NCBI GenBank assembly: GCA_011317545.1
Contig: WUJK01000005.1
Location: forward strand, 2,170,001 to 2,234,000
Length of the DNA stretch: 64,000 nucleotides
Source of the DNA: Coniella vitis
Lineage: Eukaryota > Ascomycota > Sordariomycetes > Diaporthales > Schizoparmaceae
Direction: 5' to 3'
Numbering within the stretch: position 1 is the first letter of the stretch; every line of letters starts with the position of its first letter. Positions 1-13,305 of the stretch are shown here, piece after piece. The position numbers and the translations under genes were made by a program. Under the pieces are notes generated by a model. That model did not search any database and was not told the DNA's origin. It saw nothing but the letters and a program-made list of their open reading frames with translations.

Positions 1-2359
1 CACCGCTTTTGTGCTCTCTGTGAGTTTTCTTTTCCCTTCTTTTCCTTCCCTGGGAACGCGTCACAGTCGGCCGTTGCGGCTTCGGTATCTCCTTTGGGAG
101 GGGGGTGGGCAGGGCTGGGGCTGGGGAGAAGGGGGAATCGTTGGCCCTATCATCATTTGCTCGCTCTCCCATTATACCTACCCTTTCTTATAGCCCTTGG
201 ACTTATGTAGACCTTTCTCTTCCTTTTCTACTTCTTGGAACTCTGCCAAGCCTGCATCCATTGCGGGTGGTGGACACTTTGTCACACCTGTATAATGGGC
301 GTCAACAAGAACAAGGGAAAAAAAAAAAAAGGAACCAAGACCATCGTCCCGTCAACCTTGCGTAAAATGATCGTCACAGTCAATAAACCCATTTCCTTCT
401 TTCCAAGACGGTGGAGACCGCCTTCAGGGTCCCAATTGAAATTACCGCCAAGCACAGGCCACATTATCAGATAGAAAAAAAAAAAAATAGAATAAAATAA
501 AATACAAGGTCTTTTTTGCTTTCTCCCCCTTCACTGTACATATTTATCTAGAAGTCTGTACAGGATATGATCTACTCGTCCTTTGAAGAAAAGGGCAAGT
601 AAGTCATTTGGAAATCAAGGGGGTCTTGATAATCCCTTTTTTTTTTTCAATGACTTTTAAATAAATAGATAAATAAATAAATAAAAAAATGGTTTGCATT
701 TTTCTTTTCTTTTCCCCCAGTCTCGACATTTTTTCCGTTTGTTGTCTCCTCCTAGCCCGGTCCTTGTAGACGGCATGTCCGTCCACGAGGAACGGTAAGC
801 CCTCACTGCTACATGGAATGTACAGTATAATAGTACTTACTGGTTAGAGTTACATAGTACTTGGGGACTCAAGACCGACCGACCGACCGACTGGGTGAGA
901 TAACCAGTTTTGCAGATACAACAGCAGCCGTAATCGGGGGAGGGGGCAAGCGATTCATGACAGACAACACAATCAATTCCTTTGGAACGACGTTATTAGT
1001 TCCAGCAGACTGCAAAAAGTGGGACTCTTGTTGCCGAGTTGAGCGAGCCGGCCACATTTGATGAACTGTATACTTTTACATTCTGAAAAGAGAAATTGAT
1101 ATAAAAAAAAAGAAAAGGACACGTTATATTAAAGACAAGAAACACTTTACATAGCATTACTATGTAGCGTTGACGTCGACAGAAAATGTGGGCACTTACT
1201 TTTTTTTTTAAAAAGAAAAAAATTTAACCGGGCATATAAATAGGTTTCGACATAGTCCAACGGTTGTCAGATTCGGAAATATTATTACTACTGCATGCTT
1301 CTTCACCTAATGACCAGTTGGAGGCACCCAGCCAGCGCGCCGAAAACCCACCCCAACCTCTGGACCCTTCTTTGTCTGACCAAAAAGGGGGGTGGGGGGT
1401 GAGTAGACGAGCAAACCATCGCCATCAACTTAGAACGAGCGCCCTCCCTCCACCTCCTCTTCCATCTTCTTTTTTTTTTAAAAAAAAAATAAATAAATAA
1501 ATTTCTGCGTATACCCCACCCACCAGCTCAATCACGTATACTATGTAATCGTACATGATCCATCAGAAGTACTTTGTCATTATGTAACAGTGCCGAATGC
1601 CGTCACATAGTAGTACCTTTTCATTATGAGCCCTTGCTTCTTCAGTACTAGCACTCCACGGCCCCTCCCGCTGTATCTTGTTCTAGAACACGCAGAAGGT
1701 TTGGGAGATGTAACGGAGATCGCGTCATGTACAAGACCTGTCTACAATAGCGGGGACGACCAAAAGCGCCAGATTGGGCCGCAATAGGAAACTTGGTCCT
1801 CGTCAGATGCTTGGTGCCCAAGCACACCTGCAAACGGATACAGCAGAGGTTCGTTCCTTGCAAAGGTAGTACTCGTGCGAGTTATAGGATGTGATGCTGA
1901 CTCGAGGAGAGGGAGCACCGTGGCCTCTATTCGAGGCGACGGTGCCAATTGTCTACGCTCAAACGCTCGACGGGGAGCTTCAAAGAGGCACCGTGACTTG
2001 ACTTGGTCATCAGACAGTCCCAAGGCCCATCTACAGGTGTTGAGCACGGCTTCACTGCTCTAGGTAGTTGTTTTGCCTAGAAAATCCATTCTTAGTAAAC
2101 ACTTTCTCTTCTTTTTTTTCTTTTTATTACACATACATTTTTTTTTCCCTTTTCACCAAGAGTGCATTTCTCTTTGTGTCCTCCACAAACATGCTCCATG
2201 ATGCATTTGCAAACTCCCATAACCAACCTGCCATGGCGACGCGAGGAACAAGATCAGCTTCATCCCAGTAATACAGAGGTACAGAATAAAATGTTTATTT
2301 AGCAGGGGTGGTCACGGAATATGCCGTCTTTCAAGCAGCCCACCCAATCCCGGACCTCA
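1..2359. other. Gene-free flank downstream of spt6
   Basis: No reading frame here resembles a protein I recognise. The stretch is rich in A and T runs (for example near 470-490, 640-690, 1200-1220, 1470-1500, 2110-2150) and a CCGA tandem lies near 876-891. It holds three copies of the dispersed TACATAGTA motif (851, 1158, 1539). The part next to spt6 is presumably its 3' UTR and terminator. Confidence 0.6.
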
Positions 2360-5300
2360 TTATCGACCGTTAATATTTTGCATGCGCGAAATCTCAGCTT
2401 GATACCGGATCTTGAAACCGTTTGTCAAGGCCTTCATATCAGGATACTGCGCCTTGAGGAATTCGTACCCGTTGGGGACCACGCGTACAGGCCATCCCAA
2501 CACTCGTGACGTCCGATTCGCCTTGAAGCAAAGCCAGAAATATCCAGCGTGCTTATTGTCAATGCAAAAGGCATAACTGGAGCGGTTGGGATTGGCATCC
2601 ATATACGTGGTGAGCCATCTCTCTGTGCATGCAGTCAGCTAAACAACATTCAAGCATACTCAGGCGACGAGCCCCCCGACAAACATGTGTGTGACTTACC
2701 CAACTCGTTGCGCGAGCAGTTGTGAAACTTCTCGTGTTGAATCATCTCTGCAACCTTGCGTGCCATTGCCTTGACGTGCTCGACAATCAACTCATCCAAA
2801 TCCGTATAGTTGAACTTGCCCACTCGGAGTAGACGGCCCACAGAGAACTCATTCTCCTTTTGGAGCTCGAGAACATCCACGTGCTGATAGACGCCATCTG
2901 CAACCTTCCACGTGATAGCAAGATGGTCGTTGCCTTTGGAGGATGGTCGGATGATGACCTCGCCGGACGCTTGCGACCCGAGGTATTCCTCCGCCTGCGT
3001 CGAGTTGAACGGCTTGAATAAGGGGTGGTTGATGACACGTTGCGTGCGCCCTGTCGTGCTGTCCTTTTCCTTCAAGTCCTCTCTATCGTGCCTCTCGAGA
3101 TCATAGTCCCAGTTGCGGTCGTCATAATCAAGGCGTTTCTTATAAGGCACACGCAATGCATCCTCTCGGACAGACAGCTTGACCGTAAATCCCTTGCGGT
3201 CGACATGGAGCACCTTGGCCTGCACAGTCTGTCCCACGGAAAGCACGTCCTTGACGGATGAAGACCGATACGAGACGTCTTCGGCTTCAATGCGGCCCTC
3301 GATACCACAGTCGAGCCTGACAATGGCAAAGTCATCCTTGACAACGCGCACGTTGACGGGGATAATCATGTGCTCTGTCAGGGAATCTCTGGTTTCGCCA
3401 GTGAACATGGTAAACACTTCGTCGGAGCTCAACGGCATGAAGGGCCGCCGCAATTCTTCATAGGGCGCCTGAAGCTCGGCCCGGATGGTCTCAAGAGTGG
3501 CTCGCTTGCGCTGGCTGTACTGTTGTTCCAGCTGCTCTGCATATTCTTCCAAAACGAGCTCATTGACCTTGTCCTGTTCGTCATCCCGAAAGAGTTTGCG
3601 GACGACGGCACCTGGCCCATTCTCATCCGTCTCCGCCTTGACGTCCTCTTCGTCCAGCTCGAGAGCATCGGCCGCCATCTTGCGACCCAGCTCATAATCC
3701 TCGGGATGGACACGGGTATTGTCCAAGGGCTCCGTCTGTGGATTTGTCGAATCATACTCAATGTAGAGGAAACTTGCACAGTTGTCCCAGACCTTGACAC
3801 CAACCACGGGAAGTTTGTTGTTGTCGGGATCTCCAACCAGTTCGTCACGTCGAATGACAGAACCGCCATTCATGTTGATGCCCTTGATAACGGCTTGTGC
3901 CTTGCGCGGGCCCAGCCCAGAAACATAGGGCAAAAGGTTGGCCACATAGGGATTGCTGACCGCCTCATTGATATCGACGCCGCACAGGTTGACGAGATCG
4001 ACCATTGCGGTCTCGAGGTACTTTCGCAGTTTGTCCTCTGGCAATAGACTCTGGCATGGGTGGAACAGCAACGAAACAATGTCTCGCCCAAGCGCGGCAT
4101 ACTCCTTGAGGGGGTCTTGTAGATACTTGGCAAGCGCCACGCAGTACCGTACAAGAGGAGTCAGAGTGGGATGCTCTGCTTTGCCTCGCGGGCTGTCCTT
4201 GTACAGTCGAGCAACCTCGTCATTGACAACCAGAACCTCGAGCAAATCCGTCCGCAATTCACTAGTTTCCGGGTCGTCATACGACGGTCCCATGATGCCC
4301 TTTTCGCTGACGAGGTTTTCCAGATCCTTGACAAGTTTGTTGGAATCCGAGCAGAAACCGCTGACGGCAATCACATCGGGCTGACGGCGATTGACGAGGT
4401 CGGTGAAGTGTGCGCGGGCATCCTCATCACGGGCCAGGTTCCCCAGTTGCCCGCTTTCAATAACGCGGCCATCCTCTTCGACCCAGGCATATGAGATCTT
4501 CTCTCGACCAGGGTCGGCCATGCCGTTGGAGAAGGCGAGCACACGAGCCGCCGTGCCAAGGACCATACCCTTTGGCTTATAAGGAGCCTGATCAAGCTTC
4601 TTGGAAAACTCCTCACGGCAAAGCTTGAGAATGGACTCTTGGCATTGGGTGCGCATTGCGTCCTTGACCGCCTTGACCATTGCCTTGTCCAGCTTCGACA
4701 GGGCAAGCTCGAGGACCTTGGACCGTTCCTCGTTCCAAGCGTCTGCCTTGTTGCTGTAGTTGTCCGAGGCAAAGTCGGCAAAGAACTGTTTTCTGAACCG
4801 CGCAACGTCGCGCAGACTGATCCGTACTTCCAGCAGACCCTCCTCCTCTGCCTTCAGCATCTTGAGAAAGATCTCTGGCCGTTGCGCAAGGTCGGCCAGA
4901 GACTGGTTCCGAAGGTACTTGACCTCGTAGTAAGGATGCGATTCCTCGATTTTTCGCATGCCCTTTTCCGTTCTCCGGCAGTCCACAACACAAGTCATAA
5001 AGTAAGTCGCTCGCATGGCTTTGCGCAGACGGGGACTAGTAAAGAGTTCCTCGGCATACAGCTGACGGGCAGCGCTGATGACGGTGTCTCCAGTGAGAAA
5101 CTCGCCATCGACAAGACTATCGGCTAGATCGATTGGGTACTCGGAAGGGTCGTCGGCCACTATTCTTTGCACATTGGATTGCGCATTGATTCGATTCGTA
5201 ACCACTTGTTCCGGCGACATGCCATATGCCTGGAAAAAGTCGTATGCCTTGCTCCTTCGGACTCTGTCAAAGATGGCGGATCTCGCACCAGGGCGTTTGA

Positions 5301-6879
5301 CTTCCTTGGCTGCGCCATCCGTACCAGCGTCTTTGAGCTGAGCTGCATATTTGAAGTTAATGTAGTCGAGCAAATCCTGCAGCTCGTCCATCTCTCTAGC
5401 TTGAGGAATCAGCTCCTCGAGCATCTGATCCTCGATATCGAGGCTGCGAAGCGTGGTTGCGAGCTTCTCAACGGCCGATCTCTTCTCAATGAAGCCGCGA
5501 AACTTGATGTCGAGCTCCACGATACGCCAAAGATCATCCTGGTTCAAAAGTTTCTCGGCCTTGACTTCGTACTCGGATTCGTTCGAGTCAAGGTCGCGCC
5601 GGTCGTAGTGTGGGTTTCTCATTTTGCGGGCGTGAATGAGGTAATCCTTGCGGTGCTGAAACACGTAAGGCACCTCGACGTAGTCGACCACAAAGAATTC
5701 CAGGACCTTGTTGACGGCTTTGGAAAACGGACCCTCGAGTGATGACTCCATGGCAAATTTTCTGGCCTCCCACATCTGGTTGGCGATCCACTTGGTCTCC
5801 TCCTTGATATCGGGGGTGACCTGCGATTTCTTAAAAGGTCGGCGGTCGAGTTGAAAGCGTTCGGGCTCGTCCGTCACACGAATATCATTGTCTGCCTCGG
5901 TCAAGAGCTTCTCGGAGAGCTGCGAGGGTTCAAACACGTCCTTCAGTTCCAGCGCTTGCTCATCCTTGCCAGCATCTTCGTCTTCTTCCTTGTAGAGGGC
6001 CCATTCGTAGTCTTCGCCATTTCCAAAAATGGCCTCCATGTCTTCGAGTGTCTCCTTGTCCAGGCCAGTTGCGTCAATCACACTTCCCACAGCAAGCCGA
6101 TCGCGCCCTCGGGCGACTTCCATATCCTCTTGCTGTCTGAGGCGCTCGTCTTCATCGTCGTAGTCTTCTTCGATAAAGTCATCGAACTCGTCGGCGGCGG
6201 CGCGGGTATGGCTTGGGCGAGCATAGTGGCGGTCGTCTGCAGCTTCCTCGTCATCTTCCGAGAACATGTCATCGAGTCCACCCCGTTTTCTTTGACGCCC
6301 ATCATCTCCATGGCCGCGCTTAAGGCGCTTAAATTGTGACTGTTTAAAAAGGTCAGCGCAGGCATGCTATAGACACACAAGGACCACTTAGGGGGAAAGG
6401 CAACGAAGCTGAGGAAAAGGAACCTCGGTTCGATCGAGAAGTCACGTACTTGGGTCTGCTCTCTGCGCTCAAAGTCGGGATTCGCCTCGCCGATCAGGTC
6501 GAGATCTTCATCGTCGAGAACTTCTTCTTGCTCGCGCTCAGCTCGTCTTCGCTTCTTACGCCTACGCCGTTCGCGCGTCTCAGAGTCCTCAGCATCCTCT
6601 TCGTCCTCGTCCACAATGAAACCTTCTCGGATCTGTCACGTAATTGGTGTCAGCTGGTGGTGCGTTTTGGCCGCACGCTTATTGTAGGTAACCCACCTTC
6701 CTAGCTTCTTCTTCGTCATCGTCATCTTCGTCTTCCTCACTCGAATCATCCAGATCCGGATTTCGTTCGCGCCTGCGGGGAGCTTCTTCGCCCTCCTCGT
6801 CGCCAGCAAAGGACTCGTCATCTTCTTCGTCATCGAGTTCGGCGCGGTCGTCAATCAAGTCGCGCATTGAGGAGCTCAT
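2360..6879 (-). CDS. spt6: Transcription elongation factor / histone chaperone Spt6
   Basis: Spt6 binds histones and phosphorylated RNA polymerase II and reassembles nucleosomes behind the polymerase in the nucleus. Four exons give 1422 aa: 6697-6879, 6450-6632, 2700-6339 and 2360-2622, with donors GTGGGT, GTACGT and GTAAGT. The start is the first ATG of an acidic reading frame (MSSSMRDLID). Seen in order: a very acidic N-terminus with basic patches (residues about 1-150), the tex-like core with a YqgF/RNase H-like fold (about 730-850), a helix-hairpin-helix around 924 (SGLGPRKAQAVIKG), an S1 RNA-binding domain (about 1113-1183), and the C-terminal tandem SH2 (about 1228-1422). The last exon restores the second SH2 (ERWLTTYMDANP...YAFCIDNKHAGYFWLCF). 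Length matches fungal Spt6. It is divergently transcribed from the MAPKK gene. Confidence 0.95.
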
Positions 6880-8984
6880 GATGGCAACGACGCGCTGACG
6901 CGCTGTGGGATCTGTGTGTGAAGCACTAAGGGTGGAGTGAGACGCCAGCAATGCCGAAAAGGGGAGTTGATGGCCTTGCTTGATGGTTCGAGTCCCGCAG
7001 AGCGGACAAGGCAGATTGCAAAGTCGGTTCGAGATTCGAAGAGGAGGTCGGTAGATGGAGAGGTGTTGCAGGGCACGTTAGCGGTGCCGTTTTGGCGGGC
7101 TACTACCACCTCTGGACTTTTGAGCCAGCAAGTAGAGCGAGCTTGCCAAAAGCAAGGCCATCTTTTGCCTGCCGCCACTGCCAGGCTGAGTCTCGACGCA
7201 CAGACCAGCCCACGCTAAGATAGCCGCGATAATGCTTTACTATGTACATTGTATGATGGCCTCAATCGTCCTTCGGTTTTAATTCCCACAGAACCACTGC
7301 AACGAACCAAATGGGACGGTCTGCTTATGCAACTCAATCACCAACAGCCCCGCCAGGTATGCAAAAGCACACTGGACACATAGTACTACCTGTACAGGTA
7401 GAAACTGTCGAATAAGGAATGGCAAATGGCTACATAGTACACGCTGCAGGTAAATCATTTCTCAAGCTGAAATTGGTGCCACACGTCTTGACATAGTACT
7501 ATTACACGGTTGAGAAAAGTGCACGGGGGAGCGTGCCTGGTCTGGAGCCACAGACAGACCTCGTTTGGGGGCAATGAGACACAGGCGATGCATACTGCCG
7601 GGCTCTTGTATTTGAGACAGGACTTGACAGGCCCATCCCCACTAACGAACCGTTGACGACAGCTTGATCGCCCCCTTTTCCGTTGCAGGATTTTGGAGGC
7701 ACCGGAGTGGAGGAGCAGACGTACAAAGCACTTCGTATTGACGGCATTGCGGCGTTTGGGGACTGGGAAGCGTGGACCAACGGCCAGCACAAGACCAAAG
7801 ATGGTGCATCTTGCAATCAGTCCACGGTGTCGTGCCAGACTTTGCGTTTTGCAGCAGCCCACCAGTCTGAACGATTTGCCAAAAAGATGGCCGTTGTATC
7901 CGTGTACATACATGTACATGGAAGCACTCGCGCTTGCACGGCGGATCACTCACAAATGACACGGGCGGGAAGCGTGTCACGATTGCCAATCGACTCGCTC
8001 TGCGGGCGAGCAATGGGCTGAATGGCCAGGTAGCTCCTCGTTTCTTTGGCACCGGCGCCAATCTCCGGCCGTGCCTACGTTTTGGATGTCCCCCACTACC
8101 GGTGCTGTTGTCCACTGAACCATTGCCAAGCGCAAACCACTCCCTGCACTGAGCCGACGCTATCAAGCCCTCTCTGTCACGGCAAGTATTTGCAATTTTT
8201 GGGGGGGAGGGGGCTTGACTTGACTGTCAACCTTGTGCAGTGTGCATATAAATCTCGCAGGCAATCGCAAAGACCACACTCGAATTGTCTGAGCACCCAC
8301 CTGTTGGCAAGCCTGTTGCTGGAGGCTTGTTCGCATAGTCCTTTCCATGGCAGTCTAGACTGGTGCCCTTTTGAGCAGATCGGCTGTCGCGTGTAGGGGT
8401 TTCCCCGTCTTGTACCGGCCGGCTGTGCCCCATAGTAAAGGAGAAAGGGCGCTAGTGGGTAGTACAGCGACCAGAGCGCCTAAAACCAAAGCGCTGGAAT
8501 CAAGCCGCCCTGCCGCCGCAAGGACCCTGGGCGCTGGGGATCTGGCTCCTCCTTGTCTCTTACCTGCTCCTGCTACCTGCTACCGTACCCCACCACAGGC
8601 TATCGTTGTCAACCTCACACCCTCGACCCAACCTCGCTTGGCGGCCCAACATCGAAACCAACCGTCAAACGCTTCTTTTGCAACTGCCACGGCTACGCAT
8701 CGTAACCACCTCTTTCCCACCCGTTTCTGCCGACCACGCTCGTCGGGAACACGGCCGCCATCTGCAAAAGCAATCAAAACCTGCTAGACGGGCCTCGAAC
8801 CACCGCCAACCGCTCCGAGAACCCAGACTCTCTCCCTCCGCTGCCCTCATCGCTCCTGGCTGTTTCGGCGTCGCCCAATCTGCGAGCGCCCCTAGCTAGC
8901 AACGGCGAGCCATCCCAAAACGGACCCAAACAAGTCGTCAGCCTCACGACAGCTCAAGAAGAAGCACGACAGCTTCCTCATACG
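6880..8984. other. Divergent spt6 / MAPKK intergenic region
   Basis: A 2.1-kb region between two divergent start codons, holding both promoters and probably a long MAPKK leader (CT/CA-rich from about 8560 to 8984). Two exact copies of the dispersed TACATAGTA motif (7238, 7431) and near-copies at 7377 and 7491 are present. Open frames such as the one on the minus strand at 7642-8166 have no recognisable domain, so I do not call them genes. Confidence 0.6.
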
Positions 8985-10850
8985 ATGGCCGATCCGTTTG
9001 CGCCGCGCTCCATGAAGCGCAAGAACGTCAAGGGCCTGGCTCTGACGCCTGCTGCTCCCAAGCCACCGCCAACCGCCGAGAACGCGCACTTTAGCCACTC
9101 GCGAAACAACCAGTCTGAAGACACTTCGGCACAGCTCGAAATCGGCATCGAATTCAACCTAGACCTGCGTCCAGAGGACCTCGAGATCATCAAGGACCTG
9201 GGACAGGGCAATGGCGGCACTGTCAGCAAAGTCAAGCATATCCCCACGAACACCACCATGGCTCGCAAGGTAAGTCACGACATAAGCCCTCCCCCCCTCC
9301 CCCCCAAAAAACCCAGTCTTGCTGTTGTTTTCTGTACTCTAACTCTGGCCATAGGTTATCCATGTGGAAGCCAAGCGAGAGATGCGCAAGCGTATTGTGC
9401 GAGAACTCCAAATTATGCACAACTGCCATTGCGAACACATTGTCACCTTTTACGGTGCCTTTCTCAACCCCAACAACGATGTAATCATGTGCATGGAGTA
9501 TATGGACGTTGGGTAAGGCTTTCTTTTCCAAACTGTTTCCTGACTCTGCAACTGTCGCGCTGACCGGGGCCTTTTACTTTGGGTCATTAGTTCCCTCGAC
9601 CGCGTCTCCCGAGTCTTTGGCCCTGTTCGAGTCGACGTCCTGGGCAAAATTGCAGAAGCAACGCTTGCTGGCCTGACTTATCTCTACACCAAGCATCACA
9701 TTATGCACCGAGACATCAAGCCCTCCAATATCCTCGTCAACTCGCGTGGCCACATCAAGCTCTGCGATTTTGGCGTTTCAGGAGAGTTGATCAACTCGGT
9801 TGCCGACACATTTGTGGGAACATCAACGTACATGGCCCCGGAACGTATTCAGGGTGAAAAGTACACGGTCAAGTCGGACGTTTGGAGTTTTGGTCTCACC
9901 GTCATGGAGCTCGCTATTGGCAAGTTCCCTTTTGCCGCCAGCGAACAACTTTCCGACGCCGAGGCCGCTCCAGCTGGCATTCTGGATCTCCTGCAGCAAA
10001 TCGTCCACGAGCCCGCGCCGAAATTGCCCAAGAGCGATGCCTTTCCGCAGATTTTGGAGGACATGATTCAAAAGTGCTTGTTGAAGACACCCGATGATCG
10101 GCCAACGCCTCAGGAGCTTTATGTACGTCACGCCCCCAAGAGATGGCGGATTTTCTGGACCGGGTTGCTAAATTTTCATCACAGGACCGAGACCCCTTTG
10201 TGCAAGCTGCGAAGAGGACTCCAGTTGACTTGCGCGAATGGGCTGTTAGCCTGATGGAGAGGGACAATCGAAAATCTCACCTGGCGCCACAACTGTCGCC
10301 CAACACCCAAGACTTTTTGAGGTCCAATAACTCTCCAGACGGCGCCGCCGAAGATCGTGCATTGGCAACACCTACGTCAGGTGAGATTCCCATTGTGGGT
10401 GCTTTAGTCCAGTCACCTCGTGACCAACATTACAGCGCACCGAATCGATCACCGACGCGAAGCGACCGGGGCCCGGGGAGCGGCTCATCAACTGGCCGAT
10501 CAGGTGGACCGTCTATATATCCGGGACCTGGATCACGCGTAACGCCGACGAACTCGACCCCAAAAATGGCCCCGCCTCCACCTGCACGTCCCTCGAGGCA
10601 CAGTCCACATCTCTCGTCCAGCTCGAGCAGCAGCAAACAGACAACCTTTTCCTTGCCCGTCCGGCCAGCTCCGGCTGGACCCCTACCGAACCCCCCGATA
10701 CGTAGACAGACGCCTCAAAGTCCAGATGAGCTGGCGGGCAGCAGTGGCGGCCGAGGCATGCGGCGGCAGGCGACATTTGGCGTTCCGCAGGTGTCCATGA
10801 GTGCTCAAGGGATGGGAGGGTTTTCGGCAAACCAAGTCAGGCGTGATTAG
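8985..10850 (+). CDS. Ste7-type MAP kinase kinase (pheromone / invasive-growth cascade)
   Basis: Dual-specificity kinase acting between a Ste11-type MAPKKK and a Fus3/Kss1-type MAPK; in filamentous ascomycetes this cascade controls mating, hyphal fusion and host infection (known for Mst7/Mek2 orthologues). Exons 8985-9269, 9355-9512, 9591-10122 and 10185-10850 encode 546 aa. The N-terminus (MADPFAPRSMKRKNVKGLAL) is typical of fungal Ste7 proteins. Seen: glycine loop LGQGNGGTVSKV (about 71-82), ATP-binding Lys95 in MARK directly before intron 1, catalytic HRDIKPSN with Asp189, DFG at 207-209, and activation-loop Ser217 and Thr221 in the SVADT motif. The C-terminal tail (about 400-546) is Ser/Pro-rich and looks disordered. 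No inactivating changes were seen. Confidence 0.95.
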
Positions 10851-11497
10851 GATGCGCTTTTCTTGGTATTCTCGTACCACTCAGGCCCCCCGCTCGTTGG
10901 AGAGAGTGGTTGCACTCTCCCCGCCGTCACCCGCTCCCCTTTTCCTCCTTCAAGTCTCCTTTTTCAGTACCTGTCCTCAAGCAAGGACCAGTCATGCATT
11001 TCCCTCTACTACCAAGCATGTGCGCTCTTACCCGGCAGGCGCTCGTGAATGGATAGCGCGCGAGTGTGTTGCTATCATCGGTTCGCTCCGAGCAGTGCGC
11101 GAGATATTACCTTGCGCTTAAACTCTAGTTGTTGGGATTTAGTGATGGCATGCCATCAAGATTACTGGAGTTTGACCTGGGACGACAGGGTGAGAGTTGG
11201 ATCAATGGATTTGCAAGCAGCAATATGCATGGGCAGGTTTTATTTGGGACAGCGTTCAATATGCAGCAACGAGCAGAGGTTCGGATCAAAGATAGGAAGC
11301 TGTCTAACCATATAGACAAACGACAAACTACAGTTGCCCTTTTTTTTTTTTTTTTTTTTTGGCTGGAGGAATTTCGGTCTAATGGATGGTACATTCCAGC
11401 TTGTGGATGATGCAGACGCAGGCGTTCTCAGTGTGAATAACTGGCCTGCTGCATCCACAAATACTTGTATAATACCGATCTGCGACTTGATGCGCGC
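10851..11497. other. Convergent 3' region, MAPKK and HAD genes
   Basis: Shared 3' flank of two convergent genes. It contains a 22-nt T run at 11339-11360 and nothing that I recognise as a gene. Confidence 0.6.
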
Positions 11498-12573
11498 CTA
11501 CAACTCTCTTGCTTGAAACCCTTGGTCCAAGATTCTTATGAGGTCATCTAGCCGTGTTATAGCCAGGTCCGTGTGCTCATGTTGGGCGAGGTGCTCATTG
11601 GCAGGATTGACCAGCAACACCGTCGCCGCACCAGCCCGCCGGCCAGCCGTCATATCGTCAATAGAGTCGCCCACCATAATGAGCCCGCTTGCGTCGCCTT
11701 GTGCAGCCAGCATCTCACCTGGGTTACTCGCCACAACACCCTTGCTGTGCTTGTTCCCGTGTGCATCTACGCGAATAAGCTCCCCATCCACCGCCGCCGA
11801 CGACGACGAACCGTTTGCTTGGCCCTGGACAGGGGTAGGAGGAGGAGCCTCCCCGTCTCTGGTCAAGCCCCAGCTCCTTGCGATGTACAAGATGCCCGCC
11901 GGGTCCGGCTTGGGGGGCCTGAATTCGCGCGTGACAATGGGGTGGAAGTCTTGGACCTCGGACAGGAACTTGGTGAGCAAGTGGTCCACGGGAGCGTCAA
12001 AATTGCGCGTGCAAATGCCCTTGGGGATCCCCCGGGCGTCGAGGTAGGCCATGAGCTCGACGAGGCCTGGCTGCGGCTGCTGCGAGGCCATGGCGGCGCG
12101 CTCAATGCTGCGAATGGATTCCATTGCTTCCTGGCGCGCTTCGGCGGTTGGCAGGGCGTAGATGTGCTCGAGGATATCGGTTTGCTTGGGGATATTGAGT
12201 GCTGCGCGCATTTCGCCAAACATATAATTTTGGGGAAGACTGGCGGGCGGTGTTGGTTAATGAAATTTGGGGATCGCTTCTCGAGGGGAAATTAATTCGC
12301 ATCTTTTCTGGGGCAACAGACTGCTATGAGGGCGGATAGCCAGAACATCATGATTCCACGAGACGTCCTAGCTAACCCCCAGCAGAAAGAGCAGACTGAC
12401 CATAGAGTCCCATCTACATCGAACACAACACCCTACAAGTGTGACACAGCTTAGTACGAGTGAACAAGGCCGCATAATTGGGGGGAATGTCTTGCCTTCA
12501 GCCTAGGCAGGGGGCCTGCCACTGCCGCCCCAGCTTTGAGCGGTGCAAACTGCCGTCTTGACCTAGAAGCCAT
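11498..12573 (-). CDS. HAD-superfamily hydrolase (phosphatase-like)
   Basis: Three exons (12496-12573, 12401-12432, 11498-12239) encode 283 aa. All four HAD motifs are visible: I, FDVDGTL with Asp31 nucleophile and Asp33; II, Thr114 in GICTRN; III, Lys147 in PKPDP; IV, VGDSIDD (Asp228, Asp231, Asp232). A Ser/Ala-rich insert lies between motifs III and IV (about 166-190). Motif I is split: exon 1 ends ...PRLK, the 32-nt exon 2 encodes GVVFDVDGTL, and exon 3 starts CLPQNYMFGEMR, which matches fungal relatives and supports the model. Intron 1 uses a GC donor (AAG|GCAAGA) with a normal TAG acceptor. Several in-frame ATGs lie close together (12594, 12582, 12576, 12573), so the exact start is uncertain. 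The substrate cannot be told from sequence. Confidence 0.88.
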
Positions 12574-13305
12574 CATGGACATGAATCTGTACATGGAGAC
12601 GGAGATTCAGCGCATCAACAATCTGCACCTTGACGCGTTTCTCCGCGGCAAGTATGGAGCAAATCGGTCCAAGAGGGGGTGCTACCGTATGTGAGACGCA
12701 CAGGCGAGGCCGTTAATGCTGGTATGGAACCGAATGGGGAGAGAACGGCACCTCTCGCTTGCGGTGGAACTCGATGATGTGGATGAGCGACAGTCTGATG
12801 ATGGCCATGACTTTACCACCAAGGAACATATGGCGATCAGAGCCAGGGAGGTACAAGCTGGTGCGTGGACTTTTACGTGCGCTGGCTTGTACATAGTACT
12901 TACCCAGCGTGTCATGCCAGCGGTGGACCCCCGCATAGCACGCAAGGATGTAGCTGTTCTGCTAGGGCTCTCTGGCTGTGCACATACTGATCTGCTTGTT
13001 GCCCAAAGTAGGCGCTTACGTACGGCACTCCTCCTCTCCCGCTGCTACGGGAGCCAGCCACAACTTATTGCAACGACCCCATCGTCACCTGGTGGGCCGC
13101 CCCCCTCTGCTATGCGCGCTTGCTCCAAAATTCCCATTTGCGACAAGGCATTATTTTTAGGCCACTGACCACGGCTCCGCACCCATTTTACAAGCAGCGT
13201 CCTGTTCTGGCCTCATGTCTGCAAGAATATGAATGAGCTCTGTCCCTTTTGTACAGTCCTTTGGCGAGGTTGTACGGCAGCTGGCTAGACAGAGCGCGCG
13301 CTAGG
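12574..13305. other. Intergenic region, HAD gene to BRE4-like gene
   Basis: Divergent promoter region of the HAD and BRE4-like genes. It contains the candidate exon at 12575-12686 and one copy of the dispersed TACATAGTA motif at 12890. No other gene is recognisable. Confidence 0.5.
12575..12686 (+). other. Candidate first exon of a small divergent gene
   Basis: An ATG at 12575 opens 37 codons (MDMNLYMETEIQRINN...) ending in a consensus donor, CTACC|GTATGT. Possible acceptors near 12736-12738 would join it to a hydrophilic frame (RHLSLAVELDDVDERQ). Its ATG abuts the HAD start codon on the other strand. I do not recognise the product and cannot place the remaining exons, so this is only a candidate. 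Confidence 0.2.
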
